Shown here in pieces: positions 1 to 13,300 of a DNA stretch of 64,000 bases (position 1 is its first letter; every line of letters begins with the position of its first letter). Source of the stretch: Bemisia tabaci (Eukaryota; Arthropoda; Insecta; Hemiptera; Aleyrodidae). The notes under the pieces are model-generated. The model did no database searches. It saw nothing but the letters and a program-made list of their open reading frames with translations, and was not told the origin of the DNA. The stretch is from the NCBI RefSeq assembly GCF_918797505.1, contig NC_092802.1:21039883-21103882 (forward strand), read 5' to 3'. Both the position numbers and the translations under genes were made by a program.

Positions 1-635
1 AATAAGTCACTTTGCCAATGCACTGGCCATTTTTACTTTTGTGATGAGTTTCACTGTAATTGAAGAATCATCCCAAAGATTTTCACTTGAACTAAAGAAT
101 TCTGCCAATGAGTTTCACTTGAACTAAAGAATTCTGCGAATGAGTTTCACTTGAATTAAAGAATTATCCGAATGAATTTCACTTGAAATGAAGAATAATC
201 CAAATGAGTTTCACTTGAACTAAAGAATTCTGCCAATGAGTTTCACTTGAACTAAAGAATTCTGCGAATGAGTTTCACTTGAATTAAAGAATTATCCGAA
301 TGAATTTCACTTGAAGTAAAGAATAATCCAAATGAGTTTCACTTGAAGTAAAGAATCATTCAAATGGGTTCCACTTGAATTAAAGAGTGATCCAATTTGC
401 ACCTACATTGGACATTTACCCCTTGATAAGTTTCATTTGAATTTTAAAATTAGACAGTCAGCTCCTGCATTGGCCATTTCTGCCTTTGTGAAAATTTTCA
501 CTTAAATACAATAATGAGACAATTTGCTGTAACAAGGGCCTTTTTTTAAGATGGGTGTCACTTGATTAGTAGAATAAGCACATTTGCTGCAGCATTGGCC
601 ATTTAAATGTAGATCATGAGTTTCACTTGAATTAT
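1..635. repeat. Hierarchical tandem repeat (about 65-bp units with an internal 32-bp array)
   Basis: Units of about 65 bp share GCATTGGCCATTT ... TGAGTTTCACTTGAATTAAA. Between about 42 and 395 the second half of this unit is itself amplified as 32-bp repeats (AATGAGTTTCACTTGAACTA followed by AAGAATTCTGCC) with roughly ten copies. Within these a four-unit block (variants ending TTCTGCC, TTCTGCG, TTATCCG, TAATCCA) appears twice. The array continues off the left edge. Confidence 0.9.
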
Positions 636-654
636 AAAATGAGGCAGTACGACT

Positions 655-925
655 CCTTTCTTTTCTTTATTTATTTTGGTGTAAATCATATTCTATCAGG
701 GACACACAGTCATTAGAAAATATAGAGAAAACCAACAGTATGGACACATAGACGTTTCAAACTTTCCGGGATTGGGGCCGAAAGGAATCTAATTAAACAG
801 ACTCACTTTTTAGTCCCTTGAATATTGGTGGCACCGCTAGGATTCAAACCCAAAACCTACTAATAGGAGATCCTTATTGGAGTCAGATACGCTATTTTGT
901 GGGACAACTGGCCAGAATTATTCTT
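655..925 (-). mobile_element. tRNA-derived SINE (minus orientation)
   Basis: On the minus strand the right end reads like a tRNA: a TGGCCAGTTG D-arm-like stretch (A-box region), GCGTATCTGACTCC around an anticodon arm, then a B box GGTTTGAATCC and GGTGCCACC. It runs on into an unrelated body and finishes in an A-rich tail (AAATAAATAAAGAAAAG). The extra body and tail make it a SINE and not a working tRNA gene. Confidence 0.6.
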
Positions 926-3900
926 CTTGAATTTACAAAAGAAGAATCAGAAGCTATCACTGTGACACTAATTCAATAAAAATTTGATTTTTTTAAAAAA
1001 AAAGATATGAAAAAAAATCTGTACGTTTTACTCTTGCTGATTAAAAATTAATCAAAAAAGAGTATTGAATAATCATAATTGATACTTCCCTTTTGAGTGC
1101 TCTATGCAAGGAAAGATAATTGAGAGTGCAGTGTTTTGATCAAAAAAGCAAAAATGGGAAAAAAATAGAAATAAATAACAAACAAAAAACTCAAAAACTA
1201 GAGAAGGAAGAAGGAACATACAAAAAACCTGAACTGAACAGACAAAATATTGTGCTCAGGATACAATGCGGATGAAATTTGAGTTGAAAGGCGATAAAAT
1301 GAGCATCCGTTGATATAGATACATAAAAAACCACAGCTGTTGAGTTCATTTGAAAGTTACGGTTCTTGATAAGCTGCATCAACCTTTTACAATAAACAAT
1401 TATTACAGTCTTCTCGTTAGAGGAATTAGATTTAGTTTAGACTTTCTTAGTTAATGAGTTTGATATCTGTTCAATGCAGGTTTTCACGAACAAAATATTC
1501 AGTGACGGAATAATACATATGTACAGAGTAACGTTAATGAGATTATGTCGACCCCTGCAGGTAAAAACTGCATTAGGCCCTTACAATAATTACAAAACAT
1601 GAGACCACAGTTAGTTCCGTATATTCCCACCAAATAGGTTCATGTGAGAAAAAGTAAGCACAAGATTACAAATACTGTTCAATACTTTTTTTTCCTACAT
1701 GATTTACTAGTCAAACAACCTCTTGAAGCCTTTTTCAATGGACTAATAGACACAATACGAATTGAAGCATTCTGATCTATACTTCCTTTGCAAAATTTCT
1801 TGTAAAACACGATCTGTGGAATAAAACTTACTGGCATTAGCTCCTAACCAAGCTATTAAGGTTTGTATTTTGCATTAATTATGAAAAATTTGAATTTTCA
1901 TGTACAAGAGTGTTCCTTATACATTCATACCTACATACATAGATAGACTATTGACACTTCGGCTCAGCTGCTGAACGTTTTTAACACTTAGAACGAAACA
2001 AGGTGGGGGAGGAGCACTGTTAAATGAGAAACCTTCAAAAATTATTGTAGTGCACGAGTGGATTCAAGTAGACTCTAGTTTTATTTAAGTGAGCAGCAAA
2101 TTCAAATGTTTCATGACTGGAACTACAAATCGCATTTTACGTAAAGTTTTGAAGAGGACAACACTTGTGTCACAACAATAAAATTATATAAGTGGTCCAT
2201 TAATTTGCTTCGCGCTCAATTCTTCTTTATATCTAGGGTAGCGGCTATATGCCCTGTTGTTAAGCTATACTTATGATTTATTTGTATAACATTTGATGAT
2301 GAACCCTGGTAAAAAGAAGAAATTTCTTTAAGGTAATTTTGCATTAATACCTTTTCCTATTTAGATACCTAGATAGGTGTACACAAACAATCAAAGAGTC
2401 ACATAGCCCATGAAGCACTCATTAGAAACAAGAACAAAATTGTCTCAACAACCACTGATAATTTATCAAAAAATATTTTCTGAAATGTATCTTTCCATAT
2501 TTAATCTGTTGCTTTTCAAAATGTTTTGATTGTTTTCAACATTCCAATAATCATAATGAATCAATTTATTATTAGAAATAATAAATTGACTTGATGTTGA
2601 GGAACTAGGAACAAGGCTACAGAAACTTATAATACAATAGGTACAACAAAGATAAACATCAGTTAAACGAGAATGAATCCAATCTCTAAAAAACAATAAA
2701 CCGTTAAGGCAAAGACACTGTGATGTAAAATAAATACCGATTCACTTAGAAAAGATGAGGCTGATGGAACCTCAACGATTATCTAAGATCAGATTAAATT
2801 AAACGTTCGATTTCAAATTAATTCTAACACCAAATAAGCGAGATGAAAGAAAAGCGCAAAGTAATGCAACAAGCCATTTTGATTTTTGCTAAAATTGATT
2901 GCAGCTGCAATATAAAATGACTAAGAGAGTAACACTAAGGAACTTTGGGTGACAATTCAAAAATCTCAAACCGGAAAGAAAAAAGACTGCAATATCATAT
3001 TATTAAGGAAGGCAAAAAATTGCTTATCTTTAGTTGAATGTTCAAATGTGACAACTGCAAAAAAAAAATTCCCTTTTTAAAAATTATTCAATGTAAAAGA
3101 GGGACATGATATGAGTATAATAGAAAGAAAGCAAAAAAGATTGGCCATTTTTAGCAAATTTAGAGGCATTCTCACTTTGACCATGAATTGGGAACAGATC
3201 AAGAGGTAGATTCTAGTTTTCGCCACAAAAAATATAATTTATCTTTTCCTTTTTACTAATAAGAACGATGAGGAGAAACTGGTTTTGTAGCAGTGCCTTG
3301 CGCTACTATCATTAATAAGGAGATTTGACTAAAGAGTCAATAAAGACAATCATAATTCAGGCGAATCTTCAGCACTTTGAAAGAATGATGCGATAGACGA
3401 TCAATTGATTGATCATTCAGGATCATTCAATCAGGACGGACTCATAACGCTATTTCGAAATGTTTCTCCAGCAAACCTTGTATACTAATAAGTGACGGAC
3501 TGCAGCAAGATGTGGTGCTCGGAGATTTTGGAAAAAATGTCCGTAAGTCCAGAAAATATCAGTTGATCAATCGACTATTTAATCATTCTCTGAAGTGCTG
3601 AGGATCTATCTCAACAAAATTAATTCAAAAGAGAGTTTCAACCAATATTATGCAGTTAAAAACCATGGAAAGGTTTTGATCTTAGACTTGTTTGATGACA
3701 TGTACTGCCTTAAAAAAATACAGGGATCGGAAAATTGTTTCACAACTCCGCAAAACTTCATTAATGGCGCTTGCTGATAAACTTAAAACAAATAGATAGT
3801 ACCATCAATATGTCAAGTCTACAGTACCGACATCTTGGTGTATTTATAGAGTTTAGCCTACGTCAACACAATGACATCGGTTTCTTGATGACATTAGTTC

Positions 3901-5769
3901 ACTTCAGCCCAAAATCTTCAGACAGAAAATATCAGTATACTAAATCTAAGATTGAAACGATTCTTTTAAAATTCATGCACCTACTTGTCAACCATCATTT
4001 TAAAATCGACTTAGAGTGAATGAGGCAGTGGCAAGGAATTATTGCGGGATTGTAATATTTCTCATGCATGACATTTTGTGAAAAAACCAAGAAAATCATG
4101 AAAAAGTTTCATTTGCTAGGGTTGAAAACAAACTGGGAAAATTCCTGGAAGCTTACTTTGCTATGTTCTTTCAGAAATTGGGTTGAAAAAAATGGGTGCC
4201 ACCGACCCATTACACTTATCTTATCATATCTCGACAAATTGCTAAGATTTTAAGACTAAGAAAATCATAAATACAAAAGACAAAGCTCTGAAAGCCCAGA
4301 GAGCCAAAATCAGTCATAGCTTTGATAGCTCTAAGTTTTTATCAGAGGAAAATAGATACTTGAGGAAGAGGAAAAAATTCTGAAAAGAAACACCTGAGAT
4401 GTTGGGATTTGTGGAATTTTTGTAGCAGTTCCAAGTTTGGCCTAGATCACTATCAGACAAGCAACATACTCAATGCAGCCCTAACAAAAAACTATGGCTG
4501 CACACAGAGTATTTTATAGTATTCCTAGGAAAAGCTAAAGATTCACCTTAATGCCAAGATTTAAACCTTGGTTTCAAACTTAGGTTTTCATTGAAGTGAG
4601 GTTCAGAGGTTCACATAAACATAGATAGTTTGATTTTTAAAAGAGGTCACTGACATTAAGACAAGTATTCTCCGGAAAAAAGGTGGCAATAATTATGTTA
4701 GAAGTTGTTTTCATTGCCACAAATTGACTACAGAAACTATGTAGGAAGTAACCTGTGCTTTGGCTGCAAAGAATTTGAATAATAGTCTAGCAAAACCTCA
4801 TACAGTAATACATCAATTATCCGCTTATCACTTGTCCAGTTCTTTAGTTATTCGACGTGTCAAATTATGCAATATTTTGCTTGTTTTTTCTTCATTGTGT
4901 TCAATTTTCTTCGTTTTTTCCGTACATATTTTATGCAGCTTGATGTGTTGCATTATCGATTAACCACCATTTTAGTTATTCTGCAAGGATATCTGCCACA
5001 ATTCATCAGATGGTCAATTTACGGTATTTCGTAATAAAAGTAAACATCTTATATGCTGAAAAATACAAAAATCGGCGCTATCAAGGGAAGACCTACTCTT
5101 TCTTGATCAGAATTTAGGTCCGTTTAACTACTACAAAGGAATTTGCCTTAACAACATTTGTTAACTAGCATGAAGAAAAATTAGAAAAAATTCCTATATC
5201 ACTACCGAACAAGATCTGTACAAAGGAACAATTAAAAAATAACCAAAAGATCGTAAAACTTTATACAAAAACGCTCGTAACAAAATTTCTACACATAATG
5301 TCTTCGTCAGTTACTTCTTCACTCTACAAATATTCGAATAAGAAACTTGAAGTCCGTCAATGCGAAAGAATACATAATTATGACTAGCACGAGAGAAGGG
5401 GAGAGAAAAACAAACAGAGAAAAGCTAAAACCCATTAGCTTAGACCGCGTAGAGACATTGCGCAATTCAAGTCAAACTGATTTGAAACTTAAATAAATTT
5501 CATGAAATTTTCTCTTGATATTTTCTAATGTCGTTTTGAATCTTTGAAAGCATCGACTTGCTTTGCTTGAGGTTTTCACGTAATCAAGGCTGTTCCCTTG
5601 ATTCAATGATATTAAGAGAAACGGCAGAATAAATTTCAATGATCAGGGCACATCACATAATCTGCTTGCATGATACCGGTCAATTACAAGATTATAATAA
5701 TAAAATATGTTGGACGTTTAGGCATTAACGCTGTTATTATAAAGATGAAATTAAAATTGATTTACATAC

Positions 5770-5775
5770 TTTATT
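5770..5775 (-). terminator. Candidate polyadenylation signal for BICRA (AATAAA)
   Basis: AATAAA on the minus strand about 670 nt past the BICRA stop. It is the first canonical hexamer noticed downstream of the stop, giving a 3' UTR of about 0.7 kb. No transcript evidence is available here. Confidence 0.4.
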
Positions 5776-6443
5776 TTCATTCCTTTTCTTTTAAGTGATG
5801 GAAAGAAAGTATACTAAAAAATACAATTAACGCCATAACCGCAGTATTATACCTACAGCCTTATTGATAAAAATCCAAGCTATTTCATTATTATAAATAT
5901 CGCTGATCAGCGCCAATTCCTTTAAGTACAAGAATAACGTTAAAAAGGGAACAGTCAGAAGTCTGACTGTAATTGCACTTATTTTATGTTGGTTTCAAAG
6001 ATTGAGGGCTCTACTTCAAAATATACTTATAAAATGAAATGAATGCTGCATGCATTAAATAGAAAATTTCACAATCCTTTAGAAAAATTCAAGCAATAAT
6101 TAGAGATTTCCATTTACTATGATTCAGAGTCAGGTTTTACAGAAATATGAAAGAAAGGGGGGGGGGGAGGAATTTGCCTATTGATTTCTAAAATCACTCA
6201 AGATTCGTCAAGAAAGCCATGTTAGAGGAAAGACGTTCTTTTAGGACCCGAACGCATCAAAAGTTAATTTGACATCTTCACGAGTAAAATTTTCGACTGA
6301 GAGAGGGCACTGAAGCCTCTTAAGGTCAATTTGAGATAACTTGAACAATTTCCCTCAGCGGCCGCAAATCTGAACATGATGCGAGACAACATGAACGAGA
6401 AAGAAAAAAAACAGATAAAATGCCGAATACGATCACATACGAG

Positions 6444-6679
6444 TCAGGACGGGAGGATGGAACGGACAGCTTCGTCGGTGGCAGGATCCGAGCTGTCCTT
6501 CTGCAGGTTGAGTATGCTGTCGATGGCACTTTGTACTTGCGCGTTGATCTCGTCGTCATCTGGACAGTGTTTCTTGGACACGACTTCACTGCCAGGCTCA
6601 CCATCTTCACGATCTCGCTTCACCCCGGTCGTGACTGTCTCGGAACCGCTTGGAGGGTTTTGAGGATTTCCAGTGTCCT
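6444..6679 (-). CDS. BICRA: BICRA terminal coding exon with stop
   Basis: The acceptor (TTCACAG) precedes 6679 and the stop TGA is at 6444-6446. The exon completes a Glu codon from the previous exon (phase 1). It encodes an acidic/basic tail with KRDREDGEPGSE, KKHCPDDDE and the conserved QSAIDSILNLQ helix, ending DEAVRSILPS. The C-terminal QSAIDSILNLQ motif is a strong family signature. Other frames across this exon are open by chance and were discarded. Confidence 0.93.
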
Positions 6680-9600
6680 CTGTGAATGATTAATCAATTT
6701 TAATTAGAAAGCTAACTTAATAATATGAACATGGTAATTTATTTAAAAAAATCGAGCTACGAGCCAAAAATAAATTAAACAAGTACTATTTCAAACTATG
6801 AAGAGATGAGACATAATAAAAAACTTACACGAAACAAAGCAAACGTTTCGACCGCCAACAGACTGCGGTCTTCTTCAATGCAAAAGGAACAACTCAGTTT
6901 GCTAATAGTGTTGTAGCTTTTTTATTTTTTTTTTATTTTGTAAAATGTTTCCACTTGTTGTTCCTTTTGCACTGAAGAAGACTGCAGTTTGTTGGCGGTT
7001 GAAATGTTTGCTTTGTTTCTTATAAGTTTTTTTTTATTATTTCTCATTACCATGTAGTTTGGAATATTACTTGTTTAATTTATTTTTGGCTAGTAGCTTG
7101 ATTTTTTTAAAAATCAATTACAATGTTCTACGCAGCTTAGTCAGCCAAATTCGGCATTAAAATGTCTTTATGATATGTTAGGTTCACTTAAATGCGTCAG
7201 TGGCAAGGTTGGAGATTAGTTCTTCTTACATAAAATTTCTTGAAAAAACTAATAAGTTCAAATGAATCATTTTGAAGGGGAGAAAAAGCTTTTCTAAGTC
7301 TAACCAATCGAAAGTAGACAAAGCCCGAGACTGAGTTCAGCCCGTCAGTGAAAGCTATCTCCTCAGCCCGGCTGCGACATTACAGCTCAACAAAAATATA
7401 GTTTCACACTGGTCCCATTCTTAGCACTTTCAAAACAGGGTTCGTTTGTCATTTAGGGTTGAAAAAATTTGAAAAAATTCCTAGGGGCATAGTTCACGCC
7501 ATGCTTTCAGAAAATAAATTTTAAGAAATGGGTGTCAATTACCCATTTCAAGACTGTTCTGGCCTTACAAGGTTTTCAAAATGAATTTCTTCGACAAAAC
7601 AGAATTCACTTCAATGAAAAATTTGCAATATCAATTTGCTGTAGATTGAGATGTACTAGAAAATGAGTAAAATACTTTGATTGGAGGAGAAAATTTCAAG
7701 ATTCGGTGGCGAATTTGTTTAGCTTTCCTCTGAATTTCCACAGTAGGCATAGCAGAATTTCCCAAATGTTTCAGGTTTTCTCTGCGATTTTTAAAAGTTG
7801 CAACTGAGATATGTATTCTTCACAGTTGGCCATCGATATGTTTAGGTGAATTTTTCCTTGAGAGAGATTTACTTCCAAGAGACAGATGTGGGAGAAATGT
7901 TTTAAATCTTACCAAAATTTGGGTTAGCAAGATTTTTGGCCTCTTGCTTCATTGCTTCCAGATAGCCTGACTCATCTGCAATAAACATCCTGCTCAGTAA
8001 AATCAGCTCCGACGTTTGCACCTCACGCTGTAAAAGTTGCAAGAAGACAAATTACAAATTGTGTTATCCATGAGAAAATTTTGAAATTGGTGTAGAAATA
8101 ATTTACATTTTTGTAGAAATAAATAAAAAATCTGATAAAAATATGATCAGCAAGACTTCGTCAAATTTGATCTCATAACAGAGTAAAAATCGTCATCTCC
8201 CAGATGAAGAAACCTGACTCCACTAAAGGTTGCAAAATCGACTTGAAGGATTCGATTTTTCATGAGAATGAGACAGCGCACTTTCAATTCAAAATTCTGT
8301 TAACTTATGCGTGTAATCAGAATAACAATTGGTGAAATTTTTCCAAAAAAACGTCTAGCAGTTTTCTGGCAAAAAATTTGATTTGTGTGTGGAAATTTTG
8401 CAACGTTGAAATTGAGTTAGGTGCCTACGTCAAAGAAGCAACGAAATGAATGCTCGCTTATACAAACTTTAAAACTGTTATTCAGTGACTCATGATTTTC
8501 TGGCCACCCAACATTTTCTGGTATTTCCAAAGGATTGAGAATGCCAACTAAAAGGACAGAGATAGGTTTTTACTTTTAAAGTTTAACAGAAGTTTTCGCA
8601 CAACGGGGTGTAGAGTTGGAGGATGGCTGGAACATAGGTCATAGGGAGAATCAGTGCCTACTTTGGCTATCTCAGGATGGAGGACTCTAAGGAGTCACCG
8701 GAAATCACTAATAGACCACTAGACAAGGCACAACTTTAAACATTATGAAACAAAATTTGAGCAACGAAAATTATTGAGGGTAACTTCTGATCAAGATATT
8801 GAAATTTCTTAATGCATGAACTCAAACTTCACGCTCATAAAAAAAAAAAAAAAAAACCCATTATCTCCTAGAGGTGAGTCACACACTAAAAAGTACCGTA
8901 ACAGTCTCTGCCGTATGAAAATGTGGCAACCTTAATCTTGGAGCTTCCGCTTAGCTGTTGCACGTTATTTACGCGTTAAACAACACGGTGCGGAGAATGC
9001 ACTAACTGTTATGGTAAGATTTAGTGTGTGATTCAACTCAAGTAGATAGTGTTTTTTTTTTCTTTTTTAAACGTTAACATCTTACCTAGGAGTACTCCAA
9101 TAATTTTCGTTGCACAAATCATGTTCCACATGAAATTTTGATGAGGAAAAACGTACCATAATTCTTAAGTTCGCACTTAGTCTAGAGGTCTATTACAAGT
9201 TTTCTTTAACGCTTTTTTTTTTCTTCAGTATTCCACTCCGCACATTAGAGTTTAGACTGAATAAGTAGGAAGAATAAAACTGAGACAAACTTACCATACT
9301 ATCCATCCACAGCAGGTACCTATACTTGTTGAGCATTTGCGATTTCTTATCCAGTAGATGCTGCGAAGTGGCTTCGAAAATTTCATCGGCTTTTTCCAAA
9401 TCTTTTTCGCTAAGTACGGGTTCATTGAGCGTATGATACCTCAGGAGTCTTTTCACAGCATCACTTTTTGATAGGAACGGAGTAGAGGTGTCCGGCTGAG
9501 TCGCACCTTGCTGATCCTTAAATATTTCTTGCTCGATTCTACAAAATAAAAATACCGTTGGTGAGAGAATGTCATAGGACATTACATCTAGCTCTCTAGA

Positions 9601-10348
9601 AAATGGGAAACAGTAAAAACTATATTCTGAACATTCAGTAGACACATCATCTCATCATCTCGCACAAAGGAACGTGTCTGTGCTGTTTCAGTAATTCTAA
9701 AATTTTATTTAGTCGTGAGAGGACTATCTCACAAATTTGTTTAAAAATTTTAGCCTTTTTTCACAAGTGTAAAGAAGAATCAAAAGAAATTTCAGGCAAA
9801 TTTGAGCGATGGTTCTCCTTAAAAAAATATATAAAAAAAATAAGAAATACTGAAACAGGGCGATTGTGGTATGTTCCTTTTTATAGGAGGCAATAATTTG
9901 AGGCCTCCTTGATAATGTCTGTGTACGGTTGGCTTTATAAACGACATTCAATGGAAATGAATGCATTCAACAGATACCAGCCTTTTAATGTTGTCCAATT
10001 GCAAAACCTTTCAAGGATCAAAATCTTGGAAGGCATTAGAAAGGACATTTATAGGATTGCATTAGGTTGACAGATATCAGAGAGAAAAATGAAATAATTA
10101 TGGAGGAATTTCAGTTTTGAGAGTAACAGTGGTAAGAGAAGGTAAAATTTCGAATTGCAGGATGATGTCAGTCAAACGTCTTGCACAGGAGAGAATGAGA
10201 AAAATGAGTGGAACAAGGCTGAAGCATTAATACAATTAAACGGGAGGACATTTGATTCCGTCACAGGCTCATTTTTAGCGACAAAAACAATCAAAATTGA
10301 TAAAAATAAATGTCAGCCTGATTCGATGATAACTGAGATCAGGTTGCC

Positions 10349-10398
<50 letters not shown>

Positions 10399-13300
10399 TG
10401 TTTTTGGAGCTCAGAGATTTTACAGCGGCTCAAAACGGTCTACCTTACTTACTGGTCTCAATATTTTAGCCTTGTTTTACCAATTTGTTCATATTTTATT
10501 CCAACGTGTTCATGTTCTTGGGCTATGTAATTTGTGCATTGACAAACATCTTGTTGATACCCATCTGCGTAGTTTCCTTTTTCGTCAACAAAATAATGTG
10601 GGAGATATAACAGTAAAATGCTGTCAGAGCAAAAAATAGTACTTACAAAAATGTGCGTTTAGAAGGGTTGAAGGATGGTGGACTGGGCGATGGCTCAGAA
10701 GTTGTCTGAGTGCCAACCTAAAAACAGAACCAAAGGAAATTTAACACATCGATCATAACCAAATCTTGAATAAAGGTTTGGAATATTTCATAAGAAAGAC
10801 TCTGAGTCAAATACTTTTGATAGCATTCCCTTTTTATGGATCAAATCATATCTATTTTAGCTGTAAATCAATTTAGAAAACGAGAGAAAAAGCACTTGAT
10901 AAAGAACATTTAAGTTCATCAAAACAAAAACAAAATAAAAAGGGATTGAATGAAAATATGCACTTAGATTCAACCTGAGAATAAGAACAATTGGAAGGAT
11001 TCAACCAGGATCTGCTTGACTGCATTTCCCGCTGCCTGAGTTTCTTTCATCTTATAGTTTTGTTACAGAGAAACTGTTAACAAATTTGCTAAGTAAAAAT
11101 ATTAAAGGATAATGAAAAATTAAATTAGTTGATAACGCTTGCATCTGCGGTAGGGTTAACCAAGAGGAAAATTTGAGAGTTGGAAAAGTTGGAGAGAAAA
11201 AATGGTTGCACATAAAAATGTTTTAAACTCACCTGCACATGTATAGGGGAGGTGGCTTTGTTAACTGTGGGTGATGATGGAGGGGGAGGGTGCAAAGGAC
11301 TTGATGGAGCTGGCGATGATACTATCTTCACCGGCGTTGAAACTTGCTACAAATTGAAACAAAACCCATGCAAGGATGAGATAAATGGAGCACACAAAAA
11401 CGATTAGCAAAGTATCTAGCAAATTTTTCTATCCCTCCTCCCTGACTTTCCAGGTTTTCCCATCTCTTTGATTTTCCCTTATTCTACCTGATCTTTTCAG
11501 AGAGTTTGCCTTAGCAGTCTTCATTTTTTATGGCTACCATCACATACTGCCAGGCTTCGAAAGAACACCATAAGAGCCATCAAATGTTGCCAAAGTTCCT
11601 TGGACTAATCACGAATATTCAGGAAAATTTGTGAATATTTTTCTTCCCAGTTATCAGAAGATTTTGTTCGTAATTTGATCTAAGAGATCAGAAAATTGTA
11701 AGGAAAAATATTCATAACTTTCTTCAAAAATAAATATTTTCTGAGAAAAAATTGGGCGACATTTGAATGCTCTCATGGCGTTTTTCCTAAGCACAACAGT
11801 ATAGCTGTCCGTAGAAGGTTACTATGGCTGTCCGTTAAAGGTTACTTTCCCTTCACATTTTAAGAGGCAGCCTTGCCGTAGCCGTTCATATGAGACTACA
11901 CCCTTCATCAATTTTTTCATATAAAAGACCATGTCACACAGATATTAGTGTTAAAAAGGCTTTGGAGGAGATTTAATATTAATTACGGTTATCTGCCATC
12001 AGCATTCTGTTAGTTGTAAACACATACATGGTAAGACAGTGAATGGAAAATTATTTGAGTATTTGTGAGAACACGTTCATTCCTAAAAGCAGGACCAGCT
12101 CAGGAAGTATGTACACATCTTGGCTTTTTAGAGAAACTCATTCAGGAGGACTATTCCTATACTTCTTTTTCAGCCCATGTTTTTTTTCCTCAGATAGATT
12201 TTGATTATTGGTGGTGAGTTTCTTCCCATTTTCAGTTGATTTTATTTCATCCCATCTTCAGTTGTTTCTATCAGGATCCTTTAAGGCAATTGTTCCATAA
12301 TTTTAGAGAACCGTTACATTGACTAATTTTTAAGAATAAAGTCCGCTCCATGCTCGCAAATTTTTACAATTTACACGTTAATTTTTGGGTCATTATTTTT
12401 ATTCTGACAATTTCAATTTTTATTTTTGTCATGATATGGCACTTAAATGCTAAAGTATATCTCCTCAATTGTTTCAATGCGTTTCACAATTTTTTTCTGT
12501 CTAAATGATTTTTTAGTATACTTAATATGTAAGTGACGTGGAAGATTAAAAGGATAAAATCCAAGTTTTTAAACATTAAGCTAGAATACTCACAAAAGTG
12601 ACCCCTTGCGCGTGTTGACCAGGGATCGTAGGAATGATTTTGCCAGAGAGGAGAATCTTCTGCTGTTCCATGAAAAGCCTCTGCAGAGCATTGTTTTCAG
12701 CAGCTGTTCTAGTTTTCTTACTGCTCAGGATTGAGATCTGGTTTTGAACTGCTTTCAAATGCTGAAAAAACAAGAATTTTTGGGGATTAGAAAACATGAA
12801 ATTTAGAACAAACTTTGAGGAAAAAGATTCTTTGACTTTTTTAAGTTTTCCCTGACCAGAATGATCAAAATTCCCTGACTTGTCACATCGACAATTAACA
12901 TGTATAGAACTGAAAATGAACTTTGAGATGAACTTTTGACATTAATTTTGCAACAAATCACTGAAACATATGATCCTCTTTCTTTCAGGTATAAATCATT
13001 CAATTAACTAAAATTGCCATTTCTCATTGAAAATTAATCCTCCCATCAGTATTCAGAATACGACAAAGAGCACTGAACCCAGCATCAGACTAATTTCAGT
13101 TTGACTGTGTGCATAGTACTGATGTATTTTCAGATTTTAAGTCTCAGGATGTTAAATTTCCAGTTTTTGTCATAGATATTCCTGATTTCCCAGGCTTGAT
13201 GCAATTTCCAGATAATGCCTGTTTCTCAGACCTCAGGACACTGCCTTTACTTCATTTTGCCTTTATTAGCTTCAAATAGGGAGCTGAGCAAACACCACTC

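Larger units (their letters stand above)
1..5769. other. Intergenic: minisatellite, SINE, decayed repeats
   Basis: No gene is supported. The first 635 bases are a tandem array and about 655-925 is a tRNA-derived SINE; each is described separately. A truncated copy of the palindromic element family A (TAATRGACC ends) lies at about 1930-2205, and a copy of dispersed repeat B at about 4105-4225. Open frames here (for example 3595-4019) have no recognisable product and random-looking composition. Confidence 0.6.

Noticed and set aside
820..910. Functional tRNA gene at the left SINE
   Set aside because: The D-arm is distorted, no clean acceptor stem pairs, and the sequence runs on into a SINE body with an A-rich tail.
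6376..6689. Three open frames over the BICRA terminal exon other than the chosen one
   Set aside because: Only the chosen frame gives QSAIDSILNLQ and agrees with the phase of the upstream exon.
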